This document shows positions 31,538 through 42,097 of a stretch of DNA of 53,396 bases, in pieces. The stretch comes from Blastopirellula sp. (lineage in GTDB: Bacteria > Planctomycetota > Planctomycetia > Pirellulales > Pirellulaceae): assembly GCA_002701545.1 (NCBI GenBank), contig NZVR01000002.1, positions 1 to 53,396 of the forward strand, in the 5' to 3' direction. The position numbers were made by a program, and so were the translations under genes. Positions within the stretch are counted from its first letter, which is position 1; the number at the start of each line of letters is the position of its first letter. The notes below the pieces were generated by a model. The model ran no database searches. It worked only from the letters and a program-made list of their open reading frames with translations, and was not told where the DNA came from.

Positions 31538-32455
31538 ATGCCTGATCTCAATCTGATCAAAACGTCAGGCATCGCCGCTCGTGATGCCACCTTGAAGGCG
31601 GCAAAAACCGGCCTTGATCGAACCAGCGCCGTGATCTCTCTTGCGGTCGGTGTCGTCGGCGCATCACTGAGCAGCCTGAACAATTTCGGCGTTGAACCCG
31701 AACTCATCAGTCGCATTGGCTCGGCCGCAAGCAACCATGGAGTCGCCGCCGCAGATCTGCTCAGCAAACTGCCAGGTGAACTCGAGCAGATGGGCAACGC
31801 AGCCGTCGACGCCTTTCTCAAAAGCGGTGATGCTCTGGGCAAACATTGGTCCCACCTCGAAAGCCAGCGCAATGCGTCAGAACGAGCCAACCATGCAGCG
31901 AATGGCATCTGGGAAGACGGCACCACCAACATCCGCCGTGGCTCCGCCGACATGGCTTGGCGGGATCGCATTCGCGCCAGTGCCGACAATCATCTTGATG
32001 GGCTGATTGCTGCAGCTCGAACCCCCGAGTTCTGGCATCGCACCCTTGGCAATGCGGTCGAGGCCAGTGTTTATGCCGCAGCCATTGCAGCCGTGGATCA
32101 ACTCTTCATTCACCGAGATCGCTTGATCAACGGCAGCAATGCGGAGCGACAACAACTCTTGATTCAGATCTTGCAGACCAGCGGGTTGATGGCGGCCGGA
32201 GCGTTACCCGTGTCGATTGTTCTGGCCTTGGCCTTGATGCTGGTACCAGGCTTGGTCATGGTGATGGGACCGCTCGGATTGCTAGGAACGGCTGGTCTTG
32301 GGCTGCGGTTGCTGAGTTCCATCATTCGCAACCCAAGTCGCCAGGAACTGGAGGCGATCGAACAGCTCAAAGGCCGCTTGCGCGCAACCCTTTACGACCT
32401 ACAACGCGACAGCGAGGGAAACCTCACCATCACCGTGCAGTCGCAGGCTGTATAA
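31538..32455 (+). CDS. Hypothetical protein with C-terminal TM segments
   Basis: 305 aa; alanine-rich N-terminal region, then SVYAAAIAAVDQLF and LALALMLVPGLVMVMGPLGLLGTAGLGL hydrophobic stretches. Confidence 0.75.
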   Translation: MPDLNLIKTSGIAARDATLKAAKTGLDRTSAVISLAVGVVGASLSSLNNFGVEPELISRIGSAASNHGVAAADLLSKLPGELEQMGNAAVDAFLKSGDALGKHWSHLESQRNASERANHAANGIWEDGTTNIRRGSADMAWRDRIRASADNHLDGLIAAARTPEFWHRTLGNAVEASVYAAAIAAVDQLFIHRDRLINGSNAERQQLLIQILQTSGLMAAGALPVSIVLALALMLVPGLVMVMGPLGLLGTAGLGLRLLSSIIRNPSRQELEAIEQLKGRLRATLYDLQRDSEGNLTITVQSQAV

Positions 32456-32852
32456 AACTCGCAAGATCCTGATCAGAAAAAATGACGTTGACGGCATGCA
32501 TGCTCACCTCTCCGAAAGGAGCATCAGAACAGATTGGATATTGATTGATCCGATCAAACAAAAAGTGGTTCGAAAACGCCACAATATTGGTGACAGAAAA
32601 TTGGACTAGTACTTCGGAGCCGCAACATTAAAGTTCAGCACTGATGTGATCGTTCACTCCACAATCAAGAACCGTCGATATCTGGCCAATTTGAAGTGCC
32701 CAATGGCCACGAAAAAATTGTATTTACAAGAACAGTGTTCTGGTCTTGTCAACATTGCCTCACGTCACATCCCTGTTCGAATCCAGGCCGCAGAGGCCAA
32801 ACGGAAGTGACAATATGACCATGCTCAGGCTTGTGAATGTCATAAAACCAAC

Positions 32853-32870
32853 CTCACTTCGTTAAGTGAG
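32853..32870. other. Perfect small hairpin
   Basis: CTCACTT-CGTT-AAGTGAG, 7-bp stem, 4-nt loop, upstream of repeat copy B. Confidence 0.5.
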
Positions 32871-32904
32871 CTGGATCACGGCCGCAGGGCTCAATCGAAG
32901 TGAT

Positions 32905-33000
32905 GCTGAACATACGGTGAAAGACAAGCAAAAGACGTCATCACCGCCTCGAGAACAACCGACATACCTTGGACGCCCCGCCCTCGTGGTGGGGCGTTTC
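32905..33000. repeat. Duplicated ~95-bp element, copy B
   Basis: catacggtgaaagacaagcaaaagacgtcatcaccgcctc...ggacgccccgccctcgtggtggggcgttt; matches 31180..31276. Confidence 0.75.
32973..32997. terminator. GC-rich hairpin identical to 31248..31272
   Basis: ACGCCCCGCC-CTCGT-GGTGGGGCGT followed by TT. Confidence 0.5.
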
Positions 33001-33138
33001 ATTGCAGGGTCGATTGAGTTCACTGGGACAACCCGGGCGTGAAACCGGACTGTCGATCCAAAGCGGTGCTGGCAAGGCATTGCATCCATGGGCGGTTAAT
33101 TCGCAGCGAACCCTGGCAAAGACCTCCAAAGTGCAGGG

Positions 33139-33969
33139 ATGTCCGTCCTCTCACCGACCTGTCTCAAGGATCTTGAGGCGATCGCCATCCCACGCCATGC
33201 CCGCTGGGATCCCATCGGGCTCATGGCCGTGCGCAGCTATGTGCGTGAACAACTCAGGGCACTGGGCGAGGTCGACGAGCACCATTTCGTCAGCGGCAGC
33301 GACGAAGGCGTGAATTTCGTCCTCAAATTGCAAGGTCGCAATCCCTCTCGTCGGCCATTGTTAATTGGAGCGCATTACGACGGTCCGCTCCATTCCATCG
33401 GTGCTGATGACAATGCCAGTGCCGTCACCGCCTTGCTGGAACTCGGCCGGCGTTGGCAGGCCAACCAGCCACATCGCCCCGTCTGGCTGGTGGCCTTTGA
33501 TCAAGAGGAATGGGGCCTACTAGGTAGCGCTGCATTGGCCAGCAAGCTCAAGGCCGAGCGCCAACCACTCAAGCTGATGGTGAGCCTCGAGATGCTGGCT
33601 TACACCAGCGACAAGCAGAGCTACCCCCACCCCGCCATGCGGAAGATCTATGGCAACCGTGGTGACTTCATTGGTCTGGTGGCGAACGCAAGAGCGGCGT
33701 GGATGCTCAGCCAACTCACCCATGTGATGGGTCAACACGTCAAGACCAAAGCACTCCCTGTCCCCCGCGCCGGACGGGATGTGCCTGACATTCGCCGTAG
33801 TGACCACAGCCCCTTCTGGGATCAGGGTTACAACGCGTTGATGGTGACCGACACCTCTTTCATGCGAAACCCCAACTACCACAAAATGAGCGACACAATC
33901 GACACGCTCAATCTGCCGTTCTTGGCGGCGGTGATTGATGGATTGGATGCCGCTCTTGGAGCGATCTAA
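33139..33969 (+). CDS. M28-family metallopeptidase
   Basis: LLIGAHYDGPLHSIGADDNASAVTALLELGR...VWLVAFDQEEWGLLGSAAL, DHSPFWDQGYNALMVTDTSFMRNPNYHKMSDTIDTLN. Confidence 0.9.
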   Translation: MSVLSPTCLKDLEAIAIPRHARWDPIGLMAVRSYVREQLRALGEVDEHHFVSGSDEGVNFVLKLQGRNPSRRPLLIGAHYDGPLHSIGADDNASAVTALLELGRRWQANQPHRPVWLVAFDQEEWGLLGSAALASKLKAERQPLKLMVSLEMLAYTSDKQSYPHPAMRKIYGNRGDFIGLVANARAAWMLSQLTHVMGQHVKTKALPVPRAGRDVPDIRRSDHSPFWDQGYNALMVTDTSFMRNPNYHKMSDTIDTLNLPFLAAVIDGLDAALGAI

Positions 33970-34104
33970 GTCGCGCTGATTCAACAAAGACTCAACAGTT
34001 GGTATGAGATAGACCCATGCAGGGGCGTGCAACCGAATCGGTCACAACTCGTTCAAGCGCAGACTGCGCTGCGTAAGCGCACCGTCTGCTAAGCGACAGG
34101 ACTC

Positions 34105-34575
34105 ATGACCGCCAAGCTGCTCACTCTGAGAACCGAGCACTGTTTCCAATGCATGGCGCTGACCAAGGCAGTGCACCAGTTCGTTCGGGAACGAAACGGC
34201 AACGAGGGTGCTGTGGTTGTCTCCGGACAACACACCACAACAGCCTTAATCATCAACGAACTCGAAGAAAGGCTGTTGCTTGATCTAGAGCGATGGCTCT
34301 CCGACATAGCACCGCCGTCATTGCCGTGGAAACACAACGACTTGGAGCTGCGAAGCGGCATCCCAGATGATGAACCCCGTAATGCCCATGCCCACCTCCA
34401 AGCCCTTCTGCTTGGTAATCAGGTGGTCATCAATGTGAGCCAGGGCGAGTTGGTGCTCGGTCGTTATCAGGACGTGATCCTGGTGGAGTTGGATGGCCCC
34501 CGCCAACGCACAGTCTGCTTGCAATGGCTGCAGGGCTGCAACAGCAGTGCCACAACCAGTCCGCATTCAGGCTGA
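34105..34575 (+). CDS. YjbQ / UPF0047-family protein
   Basis: [29 protein letters not shown]...[45 protein letters not shown]. Confidence 0.88.
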   Translation: MTAKLLTLRTEHCFQCMALTKAVHQFVRERNGNEGAVVVSGQHTTTALIINELEERLLLDLERWLSDIAPPSLPWKHNDLELRSGIPDDEPRNAHAHLQALLLGNQVVINVSQGELVLGRYQDVILVELDGPRQRTVCLQWLQGCNSSATTSPHSG

Positions 34576-36305
34576 TGATGGCCTCAGCTTCAAGGCCACG
34601 CCCAGGCAGGCCCCAAATCCCAAAAACCGTGCCGACAACGACAAGCTTCGCTGAGTTTGCACAGCGGGCCGACTATTCGCTGATGGAGTCACTTCATGCG
34701 GATCCTCAATCCAGCGAGAATGGCCATGATCACCAACCCCGACAGGTGTTTTCCGGTCATTACGTGCCGGTCACCCCGTCGCCGATAGCAGCACCGGACT
34801 ATGTCGCCCACAGCAGCACCCTGTTCAACGAACTAGGTCTGAGCGATGCACTCGCCCACGACGACCAGTTTCGGCGTCTGTTTTCCGGCGACATCAGCGC
34901 AGGGCAAGAACCGATGCGACCGTTCGGTTGGGCGACGGGCTACGCCCTCTCGATCTACGGCCGCGAATACGTCCAGCAGTGCCCATTCGGAACCGGTAAC
35001 GGTTACGGCGATGGCCGTGCGATCTCCGTATTCGAAGGCATCTTTCAAGGCAAGCGCTGGGAGATGCAACTCAAAGGCGGTGGACCGACGCCCTACTGCC
35101 GTGGCGCTGATGGCCGAGCCGTGCTGCGTTCCAGCGTGCGCGAGTTTCTAGCGCAGGAGTTCATGCACGCCCTCGGGGTTCCGACCTCACGTTCCCTAAC
35201 GCTCTATGTCTCCCATGCCGAGAGGGTACGGAGGCCCTGGTACTCCGCAGACTCCACATCCATCGATCCCGACATTCTGGTCGACAACCCAGCAGCCATC
35301 ACAACCCGCGTGGCACCATCGTTTTTACGTGTCGGGCAGTTAGAGCTGTTTGCGAGACGCGTTCGTAACAGTGCCCATCCCGGTGCCCTGAACGAGCTGC
35401 AGATGATCGTGACTCATTTGATTGAGCGCAACTACCGGCAGGAGATTGACCCAAGCCTGAGCTTCCATGAGCAGGTGGTGGACTTGGCCAAGTTATTTCG
35501 CGAACGGCTCACATCCTTAGTCGCCAACTGGATGCGGGTTGGCTACTGCCAGGGCAATTTCAACAGTGACAACTGCGCGGCGGGGGGCTACACCCTCGAC
35601 TACGGACCCTTCGGATTTTGCGAACTGTTCGACCCAAGATTTCAGCCTTGGACCGGCGGCGGCAAGCATTTTTGCTTCTTCAACCAGCCGGCAGCCGCCG
35701 AAGCTAACTACCAAATGTTCTGGTCCGCCCTCAGACCGTTGCTTGAAGACAACAGCAATGCTCTGACCCAGCTGGACCAACTCCGGCAGGGCTTCGCTGA
35801 CGCGATGGAGCAAGCACTCGAAACCATGTGGGCCAGCAAACTCGGCCTGGTCAACTACGACGACACACTTGTGAAGGAGCTGCTGAAGCTCATGGCTCGA
35901 TCCAAAACGGATTACACAATTTTCTTCCGCAAGCTGTCCACTCTTCCCGAGGACGTCTTAGACCTCAAAACGAGCTTTTATCAGCCTTGCTCTGAGGAGC
36001 TTGATCTGCAATGGGATCACTGGCTACAACGCTGGCGCAAGCAGATCACAAGTAACGCTGACCTCAAGCAAGTCTCAGCAGCGATGCAACGGGTTAATCC
36101 CACAATCACCTGGCGCGAATGGTTGATCGCACCTGCTTATCAACAGGCAGAACAGGGTGACACCAGTCTGATCCAGGAACTTCAAGACCTGTTCAGTCAC
36201 CCCTACGCCACGCCATCGATTGAACTTGAAGCCAAGTACGACCGGCTTAAACCCGAGCAGTTTTTTGATGCAGGCGGCATTTCTTATTACAGCTGCTCGT
36301 CCTGA
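34524..36305 (+). CDS. selO: SelO / YdiU-family protein (protein adenylyltransferase family)
   Basis: [31 protein letters not shown]...[38 protein letters not shown]...[47 protein letters not shown]. Likely start at 34575. Confidence 0.9.
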   Translation: MAAGLQQQCHNQSAFRLMMASASRPRPGRPQIPKTVPTTTSFAEFAQRADYSLMESLHADPQSSENGHDHQPRQVFSGHYVPVTPSPIAAPDYVAHSSTLFNELGLSDALAHDDQFRRLFSGDISAGQEPMRPFGWATGYALSIYGREYVQQCPFGTGNGYGDGRAISVFEGIFQGKRWEMQLKGGGPTPYCRGADGRAVLRSSVREFLAQEFMHALGVPTSRSLTLYVSHAERVRRPWYSADSTSIDPDILVDNPAAITTRVAPSFLRVGQLELFARRVRNSAHPGALNELQMIVTHLIERNYRQEIDPSLSFHEQVVDLAKLFRERLTSLVANWMRVGYCQGNFNSDNCAAGGYTLDYGPFGFCELFDPRFQPWTGGGKHFCFFNQPAAAEANYQMFWSALRPLLEDNSNALTQLDQLRQGFADAMEQALETMWASKLGLVNYDDTLVKELLKLMARSKTDYTIFFRKLSTLPEDVLDLKTSFYQPCSEELDLQWDHWLQRWRKQITSNADLKQVSAAMQRVNPTITWREWLIAPAYQQAEQGDTSLIQELQDLFSHPYATPSIELEAKYDRLKPEQFFDAGGISYYSCSS

Positions 36306-36440
36306 TTCCCTGTCACAAGGTCATCGAGATGAACGCATGAGACTGATCCCCGGCGGATCAAGCAAGTAAGGAGCAGATAACGGCGTCAAGCCTTGCAACC
36401 AACAACATCATCACCAACCGGAAAAACGACATCAACACAA

Positions 36441-36771
36441 CTAGAACACGACGCTCCCGAGATGAGCAGTGACAGTGAATGACTTAAATCCATTTAAAAA
36501 GGCACTCATATTGTTCAAGATGGTCAGACCAGAACGACCCAGCAATACCACACAATCTGATGAACAAATCCAGCCAAGCTTATGAGGCATCATTGTTCGG
36601 ACACAAGAAGATCGGATCATTATTCCGAGAGACAACAACCTTGTTCATTTCGATCGCTCCACAGCATTTGTGGAGCTGCGATGTCTCAACCATATTGCCA
36701 ATCCGTGCAAGAATAGACTGATGGGCCAACTGCGTTACAAATTCAATCGCCGGGACGATCAACTCATCCAA
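36441..36771 (-). pseudogene. Possible UspA-family remnant
   Basis: SSDCVVLLGRSGLTILNNMSAFLNGFKSFTVTAHLGSVVF resembles a UspA C-terminus; upstream part lies in another frame (36580..36771). Confidence 0.25.
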
Positions 36772-36966
36772 TCTTCAGACAACTCTCCCCCAGATGGGTG
36801 ATGAAAGCTCTCGATTCTGAAACAATAATAAGAGGAAAGCATTTCATCTCCTCAGATGCCAACGCGACGGAATGACCATAGTCACGTCTTACTTCTCAAG
36901 GTGAGTCGATGGCCACCGGAGACTGAAACGCCACACTCAAGACGCTGGGGTGAAAGGCCCTTGCAC

Positions 36967-36988
36967 GTTTGACAAAAGCTAGTCAAAC
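36967..36988. promoter_or_regulatory. Perfect inverted repeat upstream of the J-domain/HNH module
   Basis: GTTTGAC-aaaagcta-GTCAAAC; also embeds a TTGACA hexamer; 44 bp before the start codon at 37032. Confidence 0.5.
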
Positions 36989-37031
36989 ACTGTTCATCTA
37001 GCCCTAAAAATGTTATCTCCGATAAAAAACG

Positions 37032-37595
37032 ATGTCATCAAAACCACCAACCCCAAGGGGAATTAATCACGACTCCGTCCAAAAGCTAATTTTACAACTC
37101 GCGAGTCAATACAATTGCCCTCAAAAAGAATTAGCAAAACTAATCGAAACTGCACTCGCTCCATTACCAGAGAAAATCCTCGGAGCGATGAAATTGAAGG
37201 ACATCAAAACCAAGGTAGCGATCGCCTGGGGGAAGCGAACCTACAAAGAACTTAGCAAAGACAAAGAGTGGAAGATTTATCACAAATCGACAGAGATGAA
37301 TGCCTCATTACGAACAACATGGGAGACCTACTATCGCGAATGGGTCGGTCTTTCAGAGGACGAAACAAATCTCCAGTCCGGCCCTGGAATTGTCAACGGA
37401 ATCGACATTTTTAAGAATTTTAGGCCTTGGGAAGTATTTAACTTAGACCGAAAAATATCAACAGCAGCTGACGTCAAAGCCGCCTTCAGAAAACTGTCAT
37501 TCAAATACCACCCTGACCTATCAACAGAGCCAGACGCAGCAAAAACACTCAACAAACTCATCGAAATGCGTGATGCATTATTAATCGCTCTCTAA
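37032..37595 (+). CDS. J-domain protein with C-terminal J domain
   Basis: FRPWEVFNLDRKISTAADVKAAFRKLSFKYHPDLSTEPDAAKTLNKLIEMRDALL with HPD tripeptide; about 130-aa non-J N-terminal region. Confidence 0.8.
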   Translation: MSSKPPTPRGINHDSVQKLILQLASQYNCPQKELAKLIETALAPLPEKILGAMKLKDIKTKVAIAWGKRTYKELSKDKEWKIYHKSTEMNASLRTTWETYYREWVGLSEDETNLQSGPGIVNGIDIFKNFRPWEVFNLDRKISTAADVKAAFRKLSFKYHPDLSTEPDAAKTLNKLIEMRDALLIAL

Positions 37596-37599
37596 ATCA

Positions 37600-38652
37600 A
37601 TGAAAGAACTTTTTTCAAAAGACGTGAGGATTAACGACTCCACACTCGCAAAAGCGCTCAAACTAAGCCTGGAAAAACTTTATCTCATATGCGACGAACT
37701 TAGACAAGTGAATGAGGTTGACACTTGGCATCTCAACGAAGGCGAACATTATCATGTATTAAACGCCCACTTAGGCACACTGTCATTCACCGCAGAAGGA
37801 GTAATACAACTAGCAAAATATACCGAAGAAACAATCGACAGCAAAGACATATGGAGAAGAATCATGAACATTATTGATCGATCTAAAGCAAAATTGGTTC
37901 AAAGTCTTGTCATGACAAGAGTTTCCGAAATCAGTGAAAAACCACAGAATATCGTCATCAGCAATGGGCGGGCATTTGTTACGACGGGAGAGACAAGAAG
38001 AATTTTACGGTTGCACACTCGCCAAGATATTCTTGAAAAGGCTAGAAATTTTGAGCAAACAGGTGACTCTGGCAGATCACCTATGCAGCCGAATAAACAT
38101 TTTCTCGTGAGCTTAGATCACAAGCATGAACTGTACTCAGCAGAAGGAATTAAAAGACTCTCAATGGGACTCCAAAATGTGTGCAAGAGCAAAACGACGA
38201 AAACATGGAACAAAGCCGTTGAATCAACAATTTTTCAAACACTTAAAGAGGTCACGCATCCCTTCATACTCGAAGAAAAAGGGATTGCAAACACCATCAA
38301 TATTGCCAAAAAGCTTGCTGGCCAAAAATGCGAAATTACAGGCTTAAAGAAAAGCAAAGTAAATCCCTATATTGAGCTATGCGGTCACCATTTATTTGAC
38401 AAATCAACAAATCCATCCTTGAGCAAAGAATTAAAGAATATCATTGTCATTGAGAAGAAGTTACATCGAAATTTTCATGAATACATGGGAGGCACACATG
38501 CTCCTTGCACACCAAAAGACTTTCACAACTGGCTGATCAGTTACTCAGGAGAAATTTTTGGCCACTCGGACAAAAACATCGACTTACAAACAAAAGCCAT
38601 CAACAACCTTAAAAACCGAATGAAGATACTCAACGCAATCGCCAATGAGTAG
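37600..38652 (+). CDS. HNH-nuclease-like protein, 4 nt downstream of the J-domain gene
   Basis: GQKCEITGLKKSKVNPYIELCGHHLFDKSTNPSLSKELKNIIVIEKKLHRNFHEYMGG resembles an HNH core (CxxTG...HH...N-I-I-V-I...H..FH). Confidence 0.65.
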   Translation: MKELFSKDVRINDSTLAKALKLSLEKLYLICDELRQVNEVDTWHLNEGEHYHVLNAHLGTLSFTAEGVIQLAKYTEETIDSKDIWRRIMNIIDRSKAKLVQSLVMTRVSEISEKPQNIVISNGRAFVTTGETRRILRLHTRQDILEKARNFEQTGDSGRSPMQPNKHFLVSLDHKHELYSAEGIKRLSMGLQNVCKSKTTKTWNKAVESTIFQTLKEVTHPFILEEKGIANTINIAKKLAGQKCEITGLKKSKVNPYIELCGHHLFDKSTNPSLSKELKNIIVIEKKLHRNFHEYMGGTHAPCTPKDFHNWLISYSGEIFGHSDKNIDLQTKAINNLKNRMKILNAIANE

Positions 38653-39168
38653 GATCCATTCATTCAGGACATTCGGTCGATCAATCAACGCCGGCAAGCT
38701 AATGACTAGCATAAATCACAGACCCAAAAATCATATGTTTAGCAATAAATAGTCCCAAGGCAACACAACATTCATTGACATTGATCTGACCTCAAATTAT
38801 CAGCCAATTTCATCTTGGACATTCACAGCAAAACAAACAGAAGTCAGTTTCATAAACTACCTTTACAACCCGAATGAAGATGCAAGCAACTATTCCAAAT
38901 CACGCAACGAAAGCCAGGAGCAAAACTGTGCATCGAGACCCTGGAGAAGAAAAGCAAAACTAGAAAGATTGACAGAGCCAGAGCACAGACTCAGAACACA
39001 ATCAGCGTGAATCATGTCAAATGATGGTCTATTTTTGGCCGATTCAAGGTGTCCCAAGCCGAGATTTCATCACCAACTGGAAACGACATCAACGAGGCGT
39101 AGAAAGGGTCTCACAGATCAGTCATGATCTAAATCCCTTCCACATCGATGATCTAGTGAGCGAAAGGC

Positions 39169-39945
39169 CTAAGCCACAAGCACCTGATAGGCCTCATTCA
39201 CACGGCGAAACGCATCCGCAGATCCTCCCATGTCGGGATGATGTCGTTTGACAAGGTTTCGATGGGCTTGTTTGATCGCCTCTTGTGTGGCGCCAACAGG
39301 CAGACCGAGCACCGCCAACGCAGCTGCTCGAATCTGATCCACTGGATTGTCGTCACGTCGATCCGTGGAACGGTAATCACTGCGCGTGCGACGTCCCGAC
39401 TGAAGGTGGCGTAGGCGTTGTCGTAACTCGGCAACCACCCGTGCAGGATCCTCATCGAGCCACTCACTGGCGCGCACCCCGTAGAGGGCAAAGGCAGTTA
39501 ACACCGCACAACGTTGCTGATTCAAACAACCAACAGCCACCGCGGCCTGAAGATCACGACCTAGCCCCGGCACAAGCCGATCGAGCCGTTGTTGGAGGTT
39601 GAGTTGAGGGTGAAAGCTGCTGCGATTGAGCTGATCAATCAGAGCTTGAAGATCATTTAAACGTAAATCACACCAACCATCCTGCTGCGACAGGGCCTCA
39701 CACCAACGCTCAACCTGTTCCGGCGAGATACGGGGAGTCGCTGCTGCTGAAGGCTCATGCGAACGCCGTTGCTGAGCAGTTTCAGAAGGCGATTGTTCAC
39801 GAAGCCGCTCCAGCTCACGTCGCAAATTGTGCACCTCGCGACGCAAAGCCTCGTTTTCAGCCACAAGAGCTTCGAGGTTGCTAGTGACGCGCTGCCGAGT
39901 ACGGGATTGAGCGGCTGCCGAACGATCTCGAGGGTCAAAACCCAT
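39169..39945 (-). CDS. J-domain protein with N-terminal coiled coil
   Basis: ENEALRREVHNLRRELERLREQ then AALAVLGLPVGATQEAIKQAHRNLVKRHHPDMGGSADAFRRVNEAYQVLV. Confidence 0.88.
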   Translation of the reverse strand: MGFDPRDRSAAAQSRTRQRVTSNLEALVAENEALRREVHNLRRELERLREQSPSETAQQRRSHEPSAAATPRISPEQVERWCEALSQQDGWCDLRLNDLQALIDQLNRSSFHPQLNLQQRLDRLVPGLGRDLQAAVAVGCLNQQRCAVLTAFALYGVRASEWLDEDPARVVAELRQRLRHLQSGRRTRSDYRSTDRRDDNPVDQIRAAALAVLGLPVGATQEAIKQAHRNLVKRHHPDMGGSADAFRRVNEAYQVLVA

Positions 39946-40014
39946 GTCCTGCGTCCAGGGCCCAGCCGGGTGTTCATTAATAATTTAATGCTCGCCAAGC
40001 TTGGACGCCCCAAC

Positions 40015-40680
40015 TCACCAAGGCAAAACATCGCCATTGGAGTGCCAGAAGGTGCCAGAGCTCTCGAGGCTGAGTGCATCAATCCTCGCCAACAAACCCT
40101 GAACTGATTGCGCCGGACTGATGCCCTGTGGGTTGAAGTTAATCATCCGCGTTCGGACCAGTCCAGGATGCAAGATCGCCACTGCAATGCCGCGGTGGTG
40201 CAGATCAATCGCCAAGGATTTTCCTGCAATATTCAGCGCAACCTTAGACATCCGGTAGCCATAAGAACCGCCAGAGCTGTTGTCTTCAATCGAACCCATT
40301 CGACTAGTGATCAAAGCCAAACGAGCCCCAGGGGGCATCTGTGGGACCAAAGCCCGTGCCAAGAGCAAAGGGGCGAGAGCATTGACCTCAAACAGACGAC
40401 GAATCCCATCCGGATCCAGATCATCAAGCCCCATGGATTGCGCAATGCCCGCATTGAGGACAACTCCATCCAACTGCTGACCATCCAAACGCGAGACCAG
40501 TTCAGCGATTGAAGACTCTCTACTCAATTCAATGCCGGACTCAATCCGAACCTCTAAACCTTCGAGCTCCTCTGAAGACTGACGGCAGACGGCAATCACC
40601 CCATCACCACGGGCATGAAGCTGGCGGCAAAACTCCAATCCGATGCCTCGATTCGCACCGGTCACCAAAAAATTTGCCAT
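40015..40680 (-). CDS. Short-chain dehydrogenase/reductase
   Basis: MANFLVTGANRGIGLEFCRQL (TGxxxGIG), VLNAGIA, SYGYRMSKVALN (YxxxK), HPGLVRT; start set at 40680 rather than the track's 40791. Confidence 0.9.
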   Translation of the reverse strand: MANFLVTGANRGIGLEFCRQLHARGDGVIAVCRQSSEELEGLEVRIESGIELSRESSIAELVSRLDGQQLDGVVLNAGIAQSMGLDDLDPDGIRRLFEVNALAPLLLARALVPQMPPGARLALITSRMGSIEDNSSGGSYGYRMSKVALNIAGKSLAIDLHHRGIAVAILHPGLVRTRMINFNPQGISPAQSVQGLLARIDALSLESSGTFWHSNGDVLPW

Positions 40681-41061
40681 GGCAATGAATACAACTTTCC
40701 TCCATTGTGGTTGCCTGAGCACCGGGACGATGCCACGCACTGAGTCAGCACCATCGCAAAGCCAATCAAAACCGACCACCCAGGGGAGCAAAGGTCTAAT
40801 GATTCACCTAAAATAGAGGAAACAAAAATAATCAACGCAACGCAAAAAGGAACAAAAAGCCAAGTTAAGAGAAGAGAACTAAAATAAAAGGGGTGCATAG
40901 ACGACATGCAAAGCCGAAACGGTGGCAACAACGAACAACATCAATAACAAGCACTAAACAGAACGACTACAGACGGCAAAATCATATCATTTTTGAAAGC
41001 AAATTATGGATACACAGAGAGAGAATAAATTGATCACAGTAAAAATAAACACACGAGAGCG

Positions 41062-41328
41062 TCAATCGCGATCCCAACGATCACCGCAGTGCGCCTTGTT
41101 GTATTGACGCTTAGCAAGCCGATAGTTTTTCGAGTACTCACTTAACTCAGCACTGGCCTTATCAACAACAAGTGAATCAGGATTGCTTGCAATCGTATGA
41201 CGAAGGATTGCCATGCGAGAACCCAGCTTATTCATAGTAGCTTTTATGAATTCACATTCGGTTAATGCCACAGCAGGTGGAGACTGGAAGAGAGCTACCG
41301 CAAAAACTGCAGTTATCAACATCCGCAT
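41062..41328 (-). CDS. Small secreted protein
   Basis: Signal peptide MRMLITAVFAVALFQSPPAVA then a short helical domain. Confidence 0.55.
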   Translation of the reverse strand: MRMLITAVFAVALFQSPPAVALTECEFIKATMNKLGSRMAILRHTIASNPDSLVVDKASAELSEYSKNYRLAKRQYNKAHCGDRWDRD

Positions 41329-41565
41329 CAGCTCATATTGCGCATAGGAATCACAATAACACTCAAAAATTCACTGCAATCAAATGGGAACACCTATCAA
41401 GGCCGAAAGGCAAACGAAACCATTGCTTCAAACCAGAGCACAGTGCTGTGCTGTCGCATGCACCAACACGAACGCCGAAAAACCGATCCAGCACAAGACC
41501 ACCCTCAACGCCACTTGCCAACTCTTGCCAAATAGGGTACATATGTACCAACGAACAACTGCAGT

Positions 41566-41811
41566 GTGTCTGAAGGCTGGCTCAAGGACTGCAATGGTTA
41601 CTGGCATGTGCGATTTCATCGAGACAAAACCGCATGGGCCAGTGACCCCAGGGTATTTATTGATTACGGCAGGCCCTTGGCCGACGAGCCAGCCCTGCTT
41701 AAAAGCAGACGAAGACTTCGATTTGATGATGCAACTGCGTTATGGAAAGCGCTAAAGCAAAGCGGATGGACGATTTCGCCGCCTGCATGGGGAGCTCATT
41801 TAGAGCCTTAG
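41566..41811 (+). CDS. DUF1651-family protein
   Basis: GWLKDCNGYWHVRFHRDKTAWASDPRVFIDYGRPLADEPALLKSRRRLRFDDATALWKALKQSGWTISPPAW; GTG start. Confidence 0.75.
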   Translation: MSEGWLKDCNGYWHVRFHRDKTAWASDPRVFIDYGRPLADEPALLKSRRRLRFDDATALWKALKQSGWTISPPAWGAHLEP

Positions 41812-42097
41812 CAAGAAAAACAACCATCCAATTCCCGCGAAGGCTGCAGACCTCAAGTTAATGCAGAATAAGAGTCACATCCCGAAGCAAGACTACCATT
41901 ACATTCAAATTAAACAAAACAATTCTAAAGCTGTTTATCTATTCGAAAAGACGATTCGACCACACCGATACAATCTAAAGACTTAAACGCAATCCATTCA
42001 ATGAGGAGACAGTTGCATCACATCACTACGCATGAAGGAAGAAGTCATTACAAACATAGAATTCACAACAAACCGATGGCTTAAATAATAGGCTTGA

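Noticed and set aside
31495-31989. 164-aa minus-strand ORF
   Set aside because: Low-complexity Ala/Ser/Arg translation antisense to the 305-aa membrane protein gene.
32773-32790. CCTGTTCGAATCCAGG resembling a tRNA T-arm
   Set aside because: Stem register is wrong for a standard T-arm and no matching acceptor, D-arm or anticodon arm is present upstream.
36409-39094. Similar ~25-nt strings catcaccaac[c/t]ggaaa..cgacatcaac near 36409 and 39068
   Set aside because: Short and without flanking similarity; not enough to call a repeat family.
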